Source: Fistulifera solaris
Lineage: Eukaryota > Bacillariophyta > Bacillariophyceae > Naviculales > Stauroneidaceae
Direction: 5' to 3'
Assembly: GCA_030295235.1 (NCBI GenBank)
Contig: AP026162.1
Span: forward strand, 992,001 to 1,056,000
Length of the DNA stretch: 64,000 nt
The notes below the pieces were generated by a model, which did not search any database, had not been told where the DNA came from, and was given only the letters and a program-made list of their open reading frames with translations. A program made the position numbers and the translations under genes. Shown piece by piece: positions 24,171-34,502 of the stretch (its first letter is position 1; each line of letters begins with the position of its first letter).

Positions 24171-24235
24171 CGTTAAAATTCTGCCTCTCCGTAGACGCTA
24201 CGTAGAATCTTGTACTGGGAGGCAGAATTTTAACG
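24171..24235. repeat. Perfect 17-bp inverted repeat with 31-base loop
   Basis: CGTTAAAATTCTGCCTC at 24171-24187 is matched exactly in reverse complement at 24219-24235. It lies about 140 bp upstream of the aminotransferase-fold gene. It could be a tiny MITE-like remnant or an RNA stem; no flanking target duplication is obvious. Confidence 0.8.
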
Positions 24236-24375
24236 TCCTTCCCGATCTTTTATTTGCATGCGATATTTTGCGAACATTCTCGTCCGCGAAGGAAAACAAC
24301 AACAAGTGCAACAATTAAAAAATGATTTCCAAGTATAGCGCTCTAGCTATTCTTCAGTGATACACAAGCATGTGA

Positions 24376-25629
24376 ATGTTGCTTTTTCATCAATTGAAAC
24401 TGCTACACTTTAACCTTGTCTTATCCAGTCGAAGCCGATTAGCGACGCCTTTCGAGGACACCATGACACCCAAACCGAACTGTTCTTTGAATGCAGCGCC
24501 ACCTTTAAGACCAACCAACCGCTGGTGTGTCACCGCGGCGTGGGATGAAGTATCCAACAGAGTAATCTCCCAGAACGTCGACTATCCAATTCAAACGATA
24601 AACGAAAAAGTTTTAGACTTGACGACAAGTCCAGATTGGATGGAGTATTTGGAGATTTCGGAACACAGATCGGAAGAGTCGGGCGGTGCAGGAGCGTACG
24701 ATAGCTTTCGATGTGATTTGATTCTACAAAGCACAGGTCAAAAACAATCGTGGCGCATATGGGGTCAGGACTTTCATCTGAATCGGATTCAAGAATCTTA
24801 TCAGTCAATTGCGAAAGATGTCAACGTCGGCTCCTTGATGGACGCTCGACACAAGTCGGAATTGATTATTCAAGAACTTTTGTCGAAAGCATCAACTTCG
24901 CCGACCCTATTACAGTTGGAGAATAACAGTTCTGGCAATGCAATGTTCCAGCTGATTCGGATGACATTGCTTTGGTCGAATGCCAACGGCGAAATAACCG
25001 TGCGGGGACATTCGTGTTGCTCCGGTTCGGCTCTTTCACTCGATGAACCTGTTCAGCCGATAGTAGTGTCAGTAGCAGCGAAACAGCATGGTAAGCAAAT
25101 AGATATGGACAGCGCCATGCCGTCTCGAGTAAATGATCCTCGACACAAAGTTGCTTCGTGGACACGTTTACGTAAGCAACTGGAGCGCCCCGAAACGTAC
25201 AAACCACCCGGTACATCAGAAGTATTGATGCTACGACCGTCGACGGACCATCGACTTGAAGTGTTAGAAGGTCTTTCAAGCAACTTCTTTGTGGTATACA
25301 AAGATGGGACGCTCCGGACTGCTAGCGACGGCGTCCTTCTGGGATATGCTCGCCATTTAGTTTTGGAATGTGCAGAAAGTTGCGGACTACGCTTCATTTC
25401 TTCCAAATCAATATTTTTGCAAGATGCGGAGCAAGGCCTATGGCAAGAAGCTTTCATTACATCGTCGTCGCGACTCATTTATCCTATTTCGAAAGTCATC
25501 ATTCATACAGACAACGAAATGGAGTTTGAAGACTACTGGACGTATGAAAGCAATGGAGAGAAAGCAAAGTGGCAGCAGCTGCTCGATGAAATACTAAAAA
25601 GGAGGAATGCCGAAATAACGACAGTGTAA
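24376..25629 (+). CDS. PLP-dependent class IV aminotransferase-fold protein
   Basis: The C-terminal half carries class IV aminotransferase features: KVASWTRLRKQL with the candidate PLP lysine, EVLEGLSSNFFVVYKDGTLRT and the following VLLGYARHLVLECAESCGL, then EAFITSSSRLIYPI. These match branched-chain aminotransferase and ADC-lyase relatives. The N-terminal half (DVNVGSLMDARHKSELIIQE and so on) is less typical. The frame is 417 residues with no intron or break. Two starts are possible, 24376 and an in-frame ATG at 24463; the upstream one adds a hydrophobic and basic stretch that could target an organelle. The reaction is not predictable from this alone. Confidence 0.75.
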   Translation: MLLFHQLKLLHFNLVLSSRSRLATPFEDTMTPKPNCSLNAAPPLRPTNRWCVTAAWDEVSNRVISQNVDYPIQTINEKVLDLTTSPDWMEYLEISEHRSEESGGAGAYDSFRCDLILQSTGQKQSWRIWGQDFHLNRIQESYQSIAKDVNVGSLMDARHKSELIIQELLSKASTSPTLLQLENNSSGNAMFQLIRMTLLWSNANGEITVRGHSCCSGSALSLDEPVQPIVVSVAAKQHGKQIDMDSAMPSRVNDPRHKVASWTRLRKQLERPETYKPPGTSEVLMLRPSTDHRLEVLEGLSSNFFVVYKDGTLRTASDGVLLGYARHLVLECAESCGLRFISSKSIFLQDAEQGLWQEAFITSSSRLIYPISKVIIHTDNEMEFEDYWTYESNGEKAKWQQLLDEILKRRNAEITTV

Positions 25630-25938
25630 CAACTCGGTACTGTATGACCAATCGAAGTCAAGTATCGATGTCTCTTGTTCTTTTGTTCGGTTTCGTGACA
25701 CTACTTTTAAGTCGACAAAACACAATTCCTCGTATCACCATTTGACTAGAGAAGAATTCTCGTGGTTAGTCTCTATTATCATCAAAAGGAAAAACGTACG
25801 CTAGCATGGCTTATGTGTCTATAGTATAATTCTCATTCTGTACCAGTACCATAGGAGCTTGAAGCGAAGGGTCAATAGTCTAGCAGCTACGAGTAGCATC
25901 CTTAGAGCTACTGCAATGGCATGGCTCCAAAAAAATGC

Positions 25939-26640
25939 TTCGTGACCATGCTTCGTGACTGAAATGCAGTCGTGGTAAAGTTGAGGACACACCCTAGTCC
26001 TATAATAAATACAGAAATGTACAATCCGCAGCAAACTTTTCCGACGTCTAGCTTCGTGGCGGGCACTGCAAATGCGTCGGAGCGTATTTTTGTTGTGCAA
26101 AGGACAAATGAAGCTTCAAACGAACGTGCTGCGGCAGTTTGGGTCGGAAAAATTGTGCTTCGTGACTGATTTACAGTCCTGGAAAAAGGTAGCAGACACT
26201 TGGATCTATAGTAAATACAGAGGTCGACGATCCGCAAAGTTTTCCGACGTCTAGCTTCGTGGCGGGCACTTCAAATGCGTCGGAGCGTATTTTTGTTGTG
26301 CAAAGGACAAATGAAGCTTCAAACGAACGTGCTGCGGCAGTTTGGGTCGGAAAAATTGTGCTTCGTGACTGATTTACAGTCGTGGAAAAGGTAGCAGACA
26401 CTTGGATCTATAGTAAATGCAGAGGTCGACGATCCGCAAAGATTTTCGATGTATACCATCGTGGTGGGCACTTCGAATGCGTCGGAGCGTAGTTTTGTTG
26501 TGCAAAAGACAAATATAGCTTCGGTGATAGGAGTTTCGGAACGAAGGAGCGGTTGCAGTTTAGTTCAAAACTTTTTTCTTCGTGACTGAAATGCAGTCAT
26601 GGTAAGTTTAGGATACATGTTGGATGTATAGTACGTATCT
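25939..26640. repeat. ~205-bp tandem repeat array (over three units)
   Basis: The anchor CTTCGTGACTGA recurs at 25951, 26158, 26361 and 26578, giving periods of 207, 203 and 217 bp. The two central units share at least 100 consecutive identical bases, including GCGTCGGAGCGTATTTTTGT; outer units are more diverged. Frames on the minus strand inside it are repeat shadows, and since 203 is not a multiple of three a repeated protein is unlikely. The array lies in a 1.58-kb gap (25630-27207) that holds no supported gene, about 570 bp before RPS19. Confidence 0.88.
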
Positions 26641-27207
26641 CTTGTAAAACGGAGTATACTCACTCCGTAAGGTAGACGACTACCAGTACGATAGTCACAT
26701 TTTTTCGTGTACGCAGTAAGTTACGTCGTTAGTCGTTACAACTTACAACTACAACATGTCAAGAGAATGTCTGGCATTCAACCGCTTTATTGCTTACCTG
26801 CCTACTAAAAACGAAACAACGCGCCCTCGCTCGTTGTTGACTCCGTCTGTTTCATCAACGCAATAACAACAATAGGCTTGAACTTTTTCTTTGAGGTACG
26901 AACGTGATCAGACAACAATTTTACAAATAGATTACTCGTCATTGTGACCCAGATATGGATTGCTGCTGCTTGGGGGTCGGCGATCTGTTAACCGCATGGG
27001 GCTACAATTGCGCATCCACAAGTGGACGACTTGCGGGGTCTGGGGTCGTAACAAGGGAGATTACGAAGGATGCTTTGCTTCTTCTGAAAAGAATCGTTGT
27101 TTGTGGCAATTCATTATAATTTTTCTTGTTGAGTTGGCAAAAGTAGCATCTTGACTCACCCAGCTCTCGACTTTCTTGCGCAGACTATAGAATAATACTA
27201 CATTATC

Positions 27208-27657
27208 ATGGCAGAAGAAGCCCGCGGTATTTGTGTGCGAGATGTATCCGCCACTGAATTCATCAAAGCTTACGCCGAGCATTTGAAGAACTCGGATAAG
27301 TTCGATTTGCCTGTTTGGGCCGATACTATTAAGACGGGAGTGTTCAAGGAACTTGCTCCTTACGGTGATGACTGGTATTACATCCGTGCTGCCTCCATTG
27401 CTCGACGAGTGTACCTTCGTCCTGGAGTCGGAATGGGACAACTGCAAAAGTGGTATGGAGGCTCTTACCGCCGCGGTGCCCGCACAGAACACTTCCGAAA
27501 GGCGTCATCCGGTGTCATTCGCTCGGTTCTTCTGCAGTTGGAGGAAATGAAAGTCGTAGAAAAGCTTCCCTCGGGTGGACGTCAAATCACAGTTGTAGGG
27601 CAACAAGATTTGGACCGAATTGCCGGTTCTGTTGTTGCTGCCACTGAAGAGGATTAA
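27208..27657 (+). CDS. RPS19: 40S ribosomal protein S19 (eS19)
   Basis: A 149-residue cytosolic small-subunit protein, required for maturation of 18S rRNA and 40S subunits. The sequence is typical throughout: GICVRDVSATEFIKAYAEHLK, LPVWADTIKTG, DWYYIRAASIARRVYLRPGV, GVGMGQLQKWYGGSYRRGA, and VEKLPSGGRQIT near the end. Length fits the family exactly. There is no intron in the coding part and no frame problem. The ATG at 27208 matches the usual family start. Confidence 0.97.
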   Translation: MAEEARGICVRDVSATEFIKAYAEHLKNSDKFDLPVWADTIKTGVFKELAPYGDDWYYIRAASIARRVYLRPGVGMGQLQKWYGGSYRRGARTEHFRKASSGVIRSVLLQLEEMKVVEKLPSGGRQITVVGQQDLDRIAGSVVAATEED

Positions 27658-27894
27658 ACTATAGCATTATGTTTTTCATGCACTGTTTAGGGGATTCAAC
27701 GATCTTCCATTATTTCTTCGCGACTTGAGTGCATTGATCGCGTTATACGCTCGAAAACTTAGTGCATAAACAGAGTAAGGTCTACAAGTATCCCAATAAT
27801 TTAAATTGTTATTACGACTATACTGCTAGAACTATGAAGAAAGGTTCGAGAGAGAACCTAAGAATTGGATTCTTTCAGGGACTGCAACACTGGA

Positions 27895-29946
27895 CTATTG
27901 GAGAACGCTACCGTCGCTGTTCTGCTTAGAAGACTTGATTCCTCGCCTTCTTAATTTATCGATTTTGTAGTTTGCTTTTTGAAGATGCGGATGACTTGGA
28001 CTGTATCCATGATCCGTGAAGATCCGAGCAGCTTCTGTGAAGGCATCAAGAGCTCGACTGTCCTTCTTGACAGTTTCAAAGACAAGTGCCGTGTTGAACA
28101 AAACTTCAGCGCAGTCCACGCTTTCTTTGGCGTGTCGTTGGAAGATATTCAGAGCTTCCACTAAGAATTTGAGAGAATGAGAATGATTGGCAATCTCGAA
28201 TTCGGCCACACCCAAGTGATTCAGGGTGCGGGCAATGATTGGGAATTCCGGCTGGCCAATCTTTCTGCGAACAGAAAGCTCCTGTTTGAAGATTTTTGCC
28301 GCATCAGCATGATTCTTCCTGTCTTTATTGATCAGAGCCATCTCATGCATGATTTCTGCAATCATCTCGGCATCAGTAAGAGACACAGCCTTCTTGACAA
28401 AGAGTGGTAGAGCTTCTTTCATGCACTTGAGAGCCTTCTCCAGCTGTCCGTTACGCCGCAAAACCCGACCGAGTCTGTAGTAAGTCTCTCCAACAATAAG
28501 ACTTTTTGGTCCTTGACTGGCTTTGCGCCCCCGAAGTACGCCAAGGTAAGCAATGGCTGCACGGTGGTAGTCGCTCGTTGCCTCGTACAGTTGAGCCATT
28601 CTATTGAGTACCATCGCAGATTCCTCCGAAGAGTAGCCATTGATATCTGTGTAAATCTTATACGCCTTCTTCAGTGCTTTCATTGCCTTTTCAAAGTTTG
28701 ACGAACATTCGTAAGTGGTTGCGAGAGTGCATAAGGAAGCTGCTACCGACGGGTGTCCAACACCGTGCGTCGCAGCCTTCAGTTTTACCACTTCTTCAAG
28801 AATAGCCGCAGATTTTCCAAAGTCCCCTATGGTCACATGTAATGATGCGATTTCATCAACAGTTCGCGACACTTTTTCATGAGAGTCTCCAAGTGTCTCT
28901 CTGTAAATTTTCAGGGCCCGTTTAAGTTCCTTGATGCCCTGAGCGTAATCTTTCTTCTTTCTCAACACTTGAGCTAGGAGGACGTAGCCGTCCGCAACGG
29001 ACGGATCAGTTTCTCCCAACAGAGACCGCTTCATAACGGTTGTGTGGTAGTACGTATGGATGGCTTCACTGTAGAGCCCTGCTTCCTCGTAGATACTTCC
29101 AAGACGTATCTTTGCCGCGAGGGTCGTGTCGTTATCGTCACCTAGTTTGCAGGAGTAAATCGCGACAGCATCTTTGTGTAGCTTAATTGCTTGCTCGTGC
29201 TGCCCACTCTCAAAAAGTAAATCACTTAAAGCAACGCTGATATTAGCGCATTTGACGTCATATCTTCCGCTCGACGCCATGGTTTCCTTCAATTCATTCA
29301 CTAGATAATTGCGCCTCTGTAGAAACGCTGATTCCCCAACACCATGTCCCAAGTCATCAGACTTGGCTCCACCCATGAACTGAAAGTTATCGATGTTATT
29401 TGCTGCTCTTTCAACAACAGACCCATCTCCACGACTTCCAATCTCGATCTCGCTTCCCGCGAACGAGCGTCCTCCATTCACGGAATCATAGCCCACCATT
29501 GAGGGAAGAGAGTTGAGCTCTCCCAGTAAGTTCCCTGTGCCCTCGTCTTTAGTTGAAGCCAAAGACAGACCTTCTTTCTCGTTCTCTTGGCCAGCAGTTG
29601 AACCCGTAGGACGTGTCCAACTCAACAGCGACCACGTGTTTGACTTCAGGGGCTCGACGTTCTTTTCTTTTGGCTTTGTTTCTTTCTTTACTTCGTCTGT
29701 GACCGAGTCAATGCAGGACCACAGTGAATATTTATCAACCTCTCTCTGCTTATCATGGCTATGCTCAAAGCTTGAAGATCGGTGTTCAGCATCTTCTCTT
29801 TCGCCGCCACCGTGCTCTCTCGCGTCTTCGACATGATAACGGTCGTCCACCCATGCTTTCCCCTTGTGAGCATCTCTAGAGGCCTTCATTTCCGATTTCC
29901 TTGAGGCGTAAAACGACTTATCGATGTAAGCACTTTCTGTCATCAT
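27895..29946 (-). CDS. Kinesin-light-chain-like TPR repeat protein
   Basis: A 683-residue protein. The first ~200 residues are polar and probably disordered, rich in Glu, Asp and Ser. From about residue 225 to 650 it consists of tetratricopeptide repeats of about 42 residues with the pattern seen in kinesin light chains, for example DNDTTLAAKIRLGSIYEEAG and HPSVAASLCTLATTYECSSN. Such domains bind protein partners; diatoms have many proteins of this type, usually unrelated to kinesin. There is no intron, signal peptide or frame break. The C-terminus is short and basic (KLRRRGIKSSKQ). Confidence 0.85.
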   Translation of the reverse strand: MMTESAYIDKSFYASRKSEMKASRDAHKGKAWVDDRYHVEDAREHGGGEREDAEHRSSSFEHSHDKQREVDKYSLWSCIDSVTDEVKKETKPKEKNVEPLKSNTWSLLSWTRPTGSTAGQENEKEGLSLASTKDEGTGNLLGELNSLPSMVGYDSVNGGRSFAGSEIEIGSRGDGSVVERAANNIDNFQFMGGAKSDDLGHGVGESAFLQRRNYLVNELKETMASSGRYDVKCANISVALSDLLFESGQHEQAIKLHKDAVAIYSCKLGDDNDTTLAAKIRLGSIYEEAGLYSEAIHTYYHTTVMKRSLLGETDPSVADGYVLLAQVLRKKKDYAQGIKELKRALKIYRETLGDSHEKVSRTVDEIASLHVTIGDFGKSAAILEEVVKLKAATHGVGHPSVAASLCTLATTYECSSNFEKAMKALKKAYKIYTDINGYSSEESAMVLNRMAQLYEATSDYHRAAIAYLGVLRGRKASQGPKSLIVGETYYRLGRVLRRNGQLEKALKCMKEALPLFVKKAVSLTDAEMIAEIMHEMALINKDRKNHADAAKIFKQELSVRRKIGQPEFPIIARTLNHLGVAEFEIANHSHSLKFLVEALNIFQRHAKESVDCAEVLFNTALVFETVKKDSRALDAFTEAARIFTDHGYSPSHPHLQKANYKIDKLRRRGIKSSKQNSDGSVLQ

Positions 29947-30340
29947 CTTGGGCCGTCTTCACTTCGCAAGTTTGTTACTTCGTTCTTGTTGGTGAACAAA
30001 CGCAAAGATGAAAACGAAAATGCCCCAAAATTTCAAATCCGATCACAATTGAGTACCGTTTCCTAAGCGCTGTCACGTGGATGGAGTTTTAGATTTAACG
30101 GGTAAGTCGCCAAAGCAAAAACAACTTGTTTCGTATAACCAGACATACATCAACTTCTTTTAAACGAGATTCTAAGGCGGTACTCATTTATCGCCGTCGC
30201 TTTATTCTCATCCGGCATACGACGGCAAGACGACGAGGACGTAAAGAAAACAGAAAACGAAAAGCGCTGACCGCGATGATTTTCGTTTCGTTGCAACTTT
30301 TATAGAAAGGAAGGCGACAATACCGTAGAGGAGACTGCAA

Positions 30341-31039
30341 ATGACGAATGCTTTTCCTGACAAAGAGATAAACGCATCAATCAGCTTCTGGTGAGTGTTG
30401 TTGTTGATTTTTTCCGCGGATGAATCATTCTGACACTCGTCGCACTTTCATTATCTTTTAGTTGTTGGTTGACATTGCTTCCGTGTACCTTTGGAGTAGT
30501 TCCATACAAGACTACCTTGCTATTAAAGCAAGAAGAAGTCACAAAGACAGATATGTAAGTAAAGGGGTTGTTGTATGAGCAGCGGATAGCAGGGGTAGTT
30601 TCTAATGTTCTTGAAAATTTTGTCGTACATTTGAATACTATTCATCAAAAGAGATCTTTGCGGTCGGCACACATCGAAACGACCTTATGGAGAGCTTGGT
30701 CATATAGAAAAGGCAAACTGTTGCTGTTTCGTAAGTGTGCGATCAGGATTTGGGGAAATATCACCGGGGTGTGGATGTGAAAAAGATACCGTGGACGAAA
30801 TCGTTTTGGAACTCAAACAACGTATGCGAGCTAGAGGTGACACGGCCCAGATTGTTCGTGCGGAGGAAACACTATCAAAGCTTGGGGAAATCGAAGCAAA
30901 GCTTGTAAGTACTTTCAATGATGTATGACCGCGGACAACAAGAAAGCCATGGTGTCTAATTTTTCGATTGTCCCAGGATGCTATTCTGTCCCATCTCAAC
31001 ATACCAGAATCTGAAATCATGACCGAACGTGGGAACTAG
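30341..31039 (+). CDS. Small four-exon protein of unknown function
   Basis: Four exons (30341-30390, 30462-30554, 30736-30904, 30977-31039) with GT-AG introns in matching phase give a 124-residue protein, too fragmented to appear as one open frame. Residues 16-45 are hydrophobic and cysteine-bearing (ISFCCWLTLLPCTFGVV), followed by PYKTTLLLKQEEVTKTDIVR, then CGCEKDTVDEIVLELKQRMRARG and a helical, coiled-coil-like half. Consistent splice phases across three introns support a real gene. I recognise no family. It could be a small membrane-associated or PH-like protein, but that is a guess. Confidence 0.6.
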
Positions 31040-31185
31040 ACTCAAAGTTTGAAAACACGGATTTCATTCGCCCGTTGTTCTAGCCTTATCGTTACGGAGC
31101 TCCTTCATGATGTACTTGAAATAGTAAACGAAAGCAGCGATCAACAGGGGGTCAACCATCTTAATAATTTAGGAAGGCTAGTAAT

Positions 31186-31528
31186 TTAAGCGTCATCTTC
31201 AGTTCGTACACGTGCGTTTCCGTTTGTAACACGGATAGCCAACTGTTCAGCACGCTCAATAATTCCTCGTCGAACTCGACTCGAGACCGACTTTCCAACA
31301 GTTGCTGCGTAAGTGCGGTTGTGCATCAAAAGCATTTCCAACTCAGATACGTTGTTGACAACAACAGTCTTAAAGCCGTGGGGATGAATGTTGCGTGTCT
31401 GTTTGTCGGAACCGTAACCGATACTGGGCATGGGGATGGCACCTTTGAAGCGACGACGAACACGTCCATCGATACCTTTGGGCTTTCTCCATGACGAACT
31501 CTGAAGACGGACGAATAGATCAGCCTGA

Positions 31529-31559
<31 letters not shown>

Positions 31560-31596
31560 CGATAGTTTTCTTATTCAAAGGAGTCGGTCCTGCCAT
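31186..31596 (-). CDS. RPL32: 60S ribosomal protein L32 (eL32)
   Basis: A cytosolic large-subunit protein of 136 residues: [56 protein letters not shown] and [20 protein letters not shown] are all typical. The ATG at 31596 matches the family start, although the frame is open further upstream. The leader seems to be spliced: a donor at 31758 (AGAGAG then GTAAGA) and an acceptor TTCTACAG ending at 31614 remove 145 bp. The upstream leader exon contains an ATG (near 31,801) that would open a short frame of about 18 codons ending just before the true start. Confidence 0.95.
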
Positions 31597-31613
31597 TTTT
31601 ATACGATGTTGAT

Positions 31614-31758
31614 CTGTAGAAGAGGTAGGGAAGGATGAGTAAAATTCAATAAAATGAAATTCTATTTCCTCCCAAGACAACAGCACAGCAAACAGAGTCG
31701 TCCTACTGACCCAGGCGAATAGAATTGGCTATCAAAGAAAATGAAGTTAATTTCTTAC
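31614..31758 (-). other. Probable 5'-leader intron of RPL32
   Basis: GTAAGA donor at the 31758 end and TCTACAG acceptor at the 31614 end bound 145 bp just upstream of the RPL32 ATG. Leader introns are common in ribosomal protein genes. Confidence 0.6.
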
Positions 31759-31801
31759 CTCTCTACAAACTTCTTGACCGATAACAACTGTCTCAACCAT
31801 G

Positions 31802-32173
31802 TCGAGGTGAACGAAATTTTTTCAGCGTTCGTTTTAGTAACGCGGTAAAACGCTCGTTTGTCCGTATACCCGTAAAAGAATGGGTGTGTTGCAAAACGTG
31901 AAGTTCAAAATACCATGTAGGTTATAGATACCGGTACGATTTCTAGGCTAGGTCGATCTCAGCATTAGCAAGGAAATAATGATATTAGGTCTATGCTTTA
32001 TCTTAAACCACAACACCTTTAAAAAGTCTTGTACTATACGCTAAATCAAAAAAAGGTAACTGTAACTGTGTGACGAAAAGATCTCGAAAACGAACAAAGG
32101 GACCAAAAAGCTTACTAGATTTATTTGCACAAATTGAAGAGGGAAATTTTCCGGATCGCTTTGTCGAAAGCGC
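31802..32173. other. Intergenic, nothing supported
   Basis: The spacer between the RPL32 promoter and the end of the first type I membrane protein gene. It holds promoter and terminator space only; no gene or repeat is seen. Confidence 0.5.
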
Positions 32174-33033
32174 TTACGTGTCAACAAGATTTTTGTTTGC
32201 CCCAAGCATGGCTTGTTTTCGAAAGTCATTCTCGGCGGAGTAAGCAAACGCGTCGTTTAAGGGTGGTGACTTTGTTGCAGCAGGTGCGCTGGCGTGGGCT
32301 CTTTTAGTGATATACCAGCCAACAAAGGAAGTTGCTGCAATACAGAAAATGAGAATTCCAAATGTGATGATAAAACTTTTCAGAGCTTCAGGGATGGCCA
32401 CATCCGGTCGCGTGGACCAGTTGAAAAGAGGTTACCGGAGCATTTCTGCGTGTTCGCGCCACCTAGGTCATAGTGATCGGAGCGAGGATCAGATGTAAAG
32501 CCAACTTCCACTTTAGGACGGAACTTGTACTGGTATGAATCCGACTGAGAGCCGAAGTAGAATGTCTCTTGTAAATAGAAATACCCAGCTTGCAGAAAGC
32601 CGTTGTTGCAGAGCGTTGTTCCTGTTTTTCCATATATACTGGATACTCCGCAGATGTCTTCCACTGCATGCACGTAGACGCTCTCTACTGTTCCATATCC
32701 TTGGACATAGACCGTAATGTAGGTTGTACTTTGAATGATCTCTTTGACGTAAAATTTCATGTGAACTCTTCCCTTGTCACCAGCTTGACAGGTCTCCGAA
32801 TTCCGATATTTTCCACTGCCGTAATAGTAAGTTCCGGGGCTGTCACATGTTATGCTGAGTTCATCGACAGTAATCAAGGAGTCCGAGCAAACAGAAAACT
32901 CGCTGTACGTCTTGTTACTCGCGCTTTGACCATTGTTATTGTAATAGTTGCCGTATCCATTGTTGTTGCCGCTCACCGATACCACGAGAACAACAAGCGA
33001 CAAAAGTGCTTGGTGCACGAATTTCATTTTCAA
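32174..33033 (-). CDS. Type I membrane protein, tandem paralogue A, unknown family
   Basis: A signal peptide (FVHQALLSLVVLVVSVSG) is followed by an Asn/Gly/Tyr-rich stretch, an ectodomain of about 160 residues, one membrane helix (SFIITFGILIFCIAATSFV) and a cytoplasmic tail of about 50 residues. The ectodomain motif VCSDSLITVDELSITCDSP then TYYYGSGKYRNSETC is repeated in the next gene (33671-34502), so the two are tandem paralogues. Even cysteine spacing suggests disulfides. Near 32,395 the frame shifts by one base, probably a lost C, just before the membrane helix, and the paralogue has its own slip in the same part. I recognise no named family; a diatom cell-surface or secretory role is an inference. 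Confidence 0.75.
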
Positions 33034-33670
33034 AACGTAGGAACTACTTCTTTTTCTCTCTTTGCAAGTAATGATATCGTCGATCTCAAATAATATTTTA
33101 ATGATTTGCCATGTAACTGTGCAGACATCGGTGCACTCGTGTGATTTGGTGAAACAGAAAAGTGAGAGAGGCCAAGTGCAAGTTAGCGAGGTAATATGAA
33201 ATCGAATGTATTCTTAAAGCATGCATATGATTATTCATCTAAGTACTCCAAATTGTGTACAATAGAATGGCACACAAGTTTTCAGTGTGCGTTTGGTTGT
33301 TATCTTATCTCTCGCCAACTCCTATATACCTATCGTACCGGCACTCATTCTGGCGCACCGATACGCACAGCACCGACGTTAGTCTTCACTAAAGCGAGGA
33401 AGGGTCTTTTCTTGATTGCTCTCTCTAGCTAGAGAGACCACTCTATGACATGGTTCGCACCTTGCTCCCTATTAATTTAAATGTAAGTGAAGTGTCACTC
33501 GCTGAAACTTCTGCTCGTAAATAAAAGATACTCGATGAAGAATCATTGCACTTAATTTTGCTGGATGTAGGCCAGTGTGAAATTCTGCACGCACTAGCTC
33601 CATGTCGAGCTGTAAGTGTGCGAATGATGGTGCAAATTCTCCGTAAGCCTTTCTAATTTTGATATGTGCA
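33034..33670. other. Intergenic between the two membrane-protein paralogues
   Basis: AT-rich spacer of about 640 bp. It should hold the promoter of paralogue A and the 3' region of paralogue B. No coding potential is convincing. Confidence 0.5.
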
Positions 33671-34502
33671 CTATCTAAACAATGGGTTACCACGAAGATG
33701 CTTCTCGTCGTGTCCCCGATGGCAGCAGTTGCCATCCGTTTCACAATTTTCGTATGCACTTAGACCAACTACATTGTCATCGTCCTGTTCCGCTTTCGTC
33801 CAGACAAACAAAGCAAAAAGAAAAAAGAACAGCGCACGTTCCAAGAAGTATGCCATTCCTGGCGAAGAATATTTTGCCGGGTGACAGCTGCGTATTCTTG
33901 TTGCTCCATGGAGCGTATACAATGCCGTTGTTGTCTCGTCCTGGGCATTCCATATTCACCGCTCCTAGATTGGATCCATAGTCCATTTGTGACGAAAAGG
34001 CAAGCTGAACTAAAGGATAAAAGTGCCTTCGATCCTTGCCATCCGGGGTTCCTAGTTTCAGATTTGTCTCGAAACTATAGGTTCCTTGTCTCGTGCAATC
34101 ACCACCGATGAAGTCTTGGCAAAAATATGACGGTTTGATTGTGAATACGAGATTTGACTCGTCATCGTAAACCCCCAGTGTAATGAAAATGTTTTCACCA
34201 TACTGTAAATTGTCGACGACTCGGACTGTGCCTAAAATATTCATCGTGTCTCCATAATTGCACGTCTCGGAATTGCGATTGCCGCCATTCCCGTAATAAA
34301 AAGTATAAGGGCTGTCGCAGGAAACCGATAAAAAGGTCATCCTAACGACAGAGTTATCGCACACGGAGAGTCTGTAGCTGGATCTTCCGTATGGATTGTA
34401 ATAGTGGTTGTTTCCGCTGTTGTAGTACGCCGCTACAGACTGGAGCGCTAAAGCAAGGGCTATTATTCTCTGTAACATAAAAGCTGCTTTCGTAAAAGTC
34501 AT
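33671..34502 (-). CDS. Type I membrane protein, tandem paralogue B, unknown family
   Basis: The same architecture as its neighbour: signal peptide (MLQRIIALALALQSVAA, from the in-frame ATG at 34478), Asn/Tyr/Gly-rich start, ectodomain with SVCDNSVVRMTFLSVSCDSP and FYYGNGGNRNSETC, then a membrane helix (ALFFFLFALFVW) and an acidic tail (TKAEQDDDNVVGLSAYENC). The end of the ectodomain and the helix are read in two frames that meet in a run of Ts near 33,826, most likely a miscounted homopolymer. Conserved positions shared with paralogue A are two cysteines, a CDSP motif and RNSETC, with little identity elsewhere, so the duplication is old. Confidence 0.75.

Larger units (their letters stand above)
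23481..24375. other. Divergent promoter region with repeats and hairpin
   Basis: Between the Hsp70 gene and the aminotransferase-fold gene. It contains two CCACGTGG palindromes, a 23-bp direct repeat spaced 215 bp apart and a long inverted repeat, listed separately. No gene is seen. Confidence 0.6.

Noticed and set aside
25908-26401. Minus-strand frames with repeated protein text in the 205-bp array
   Set aside because: They are the repeat read by chance; the period is not a multiple of three and no homology is seen.
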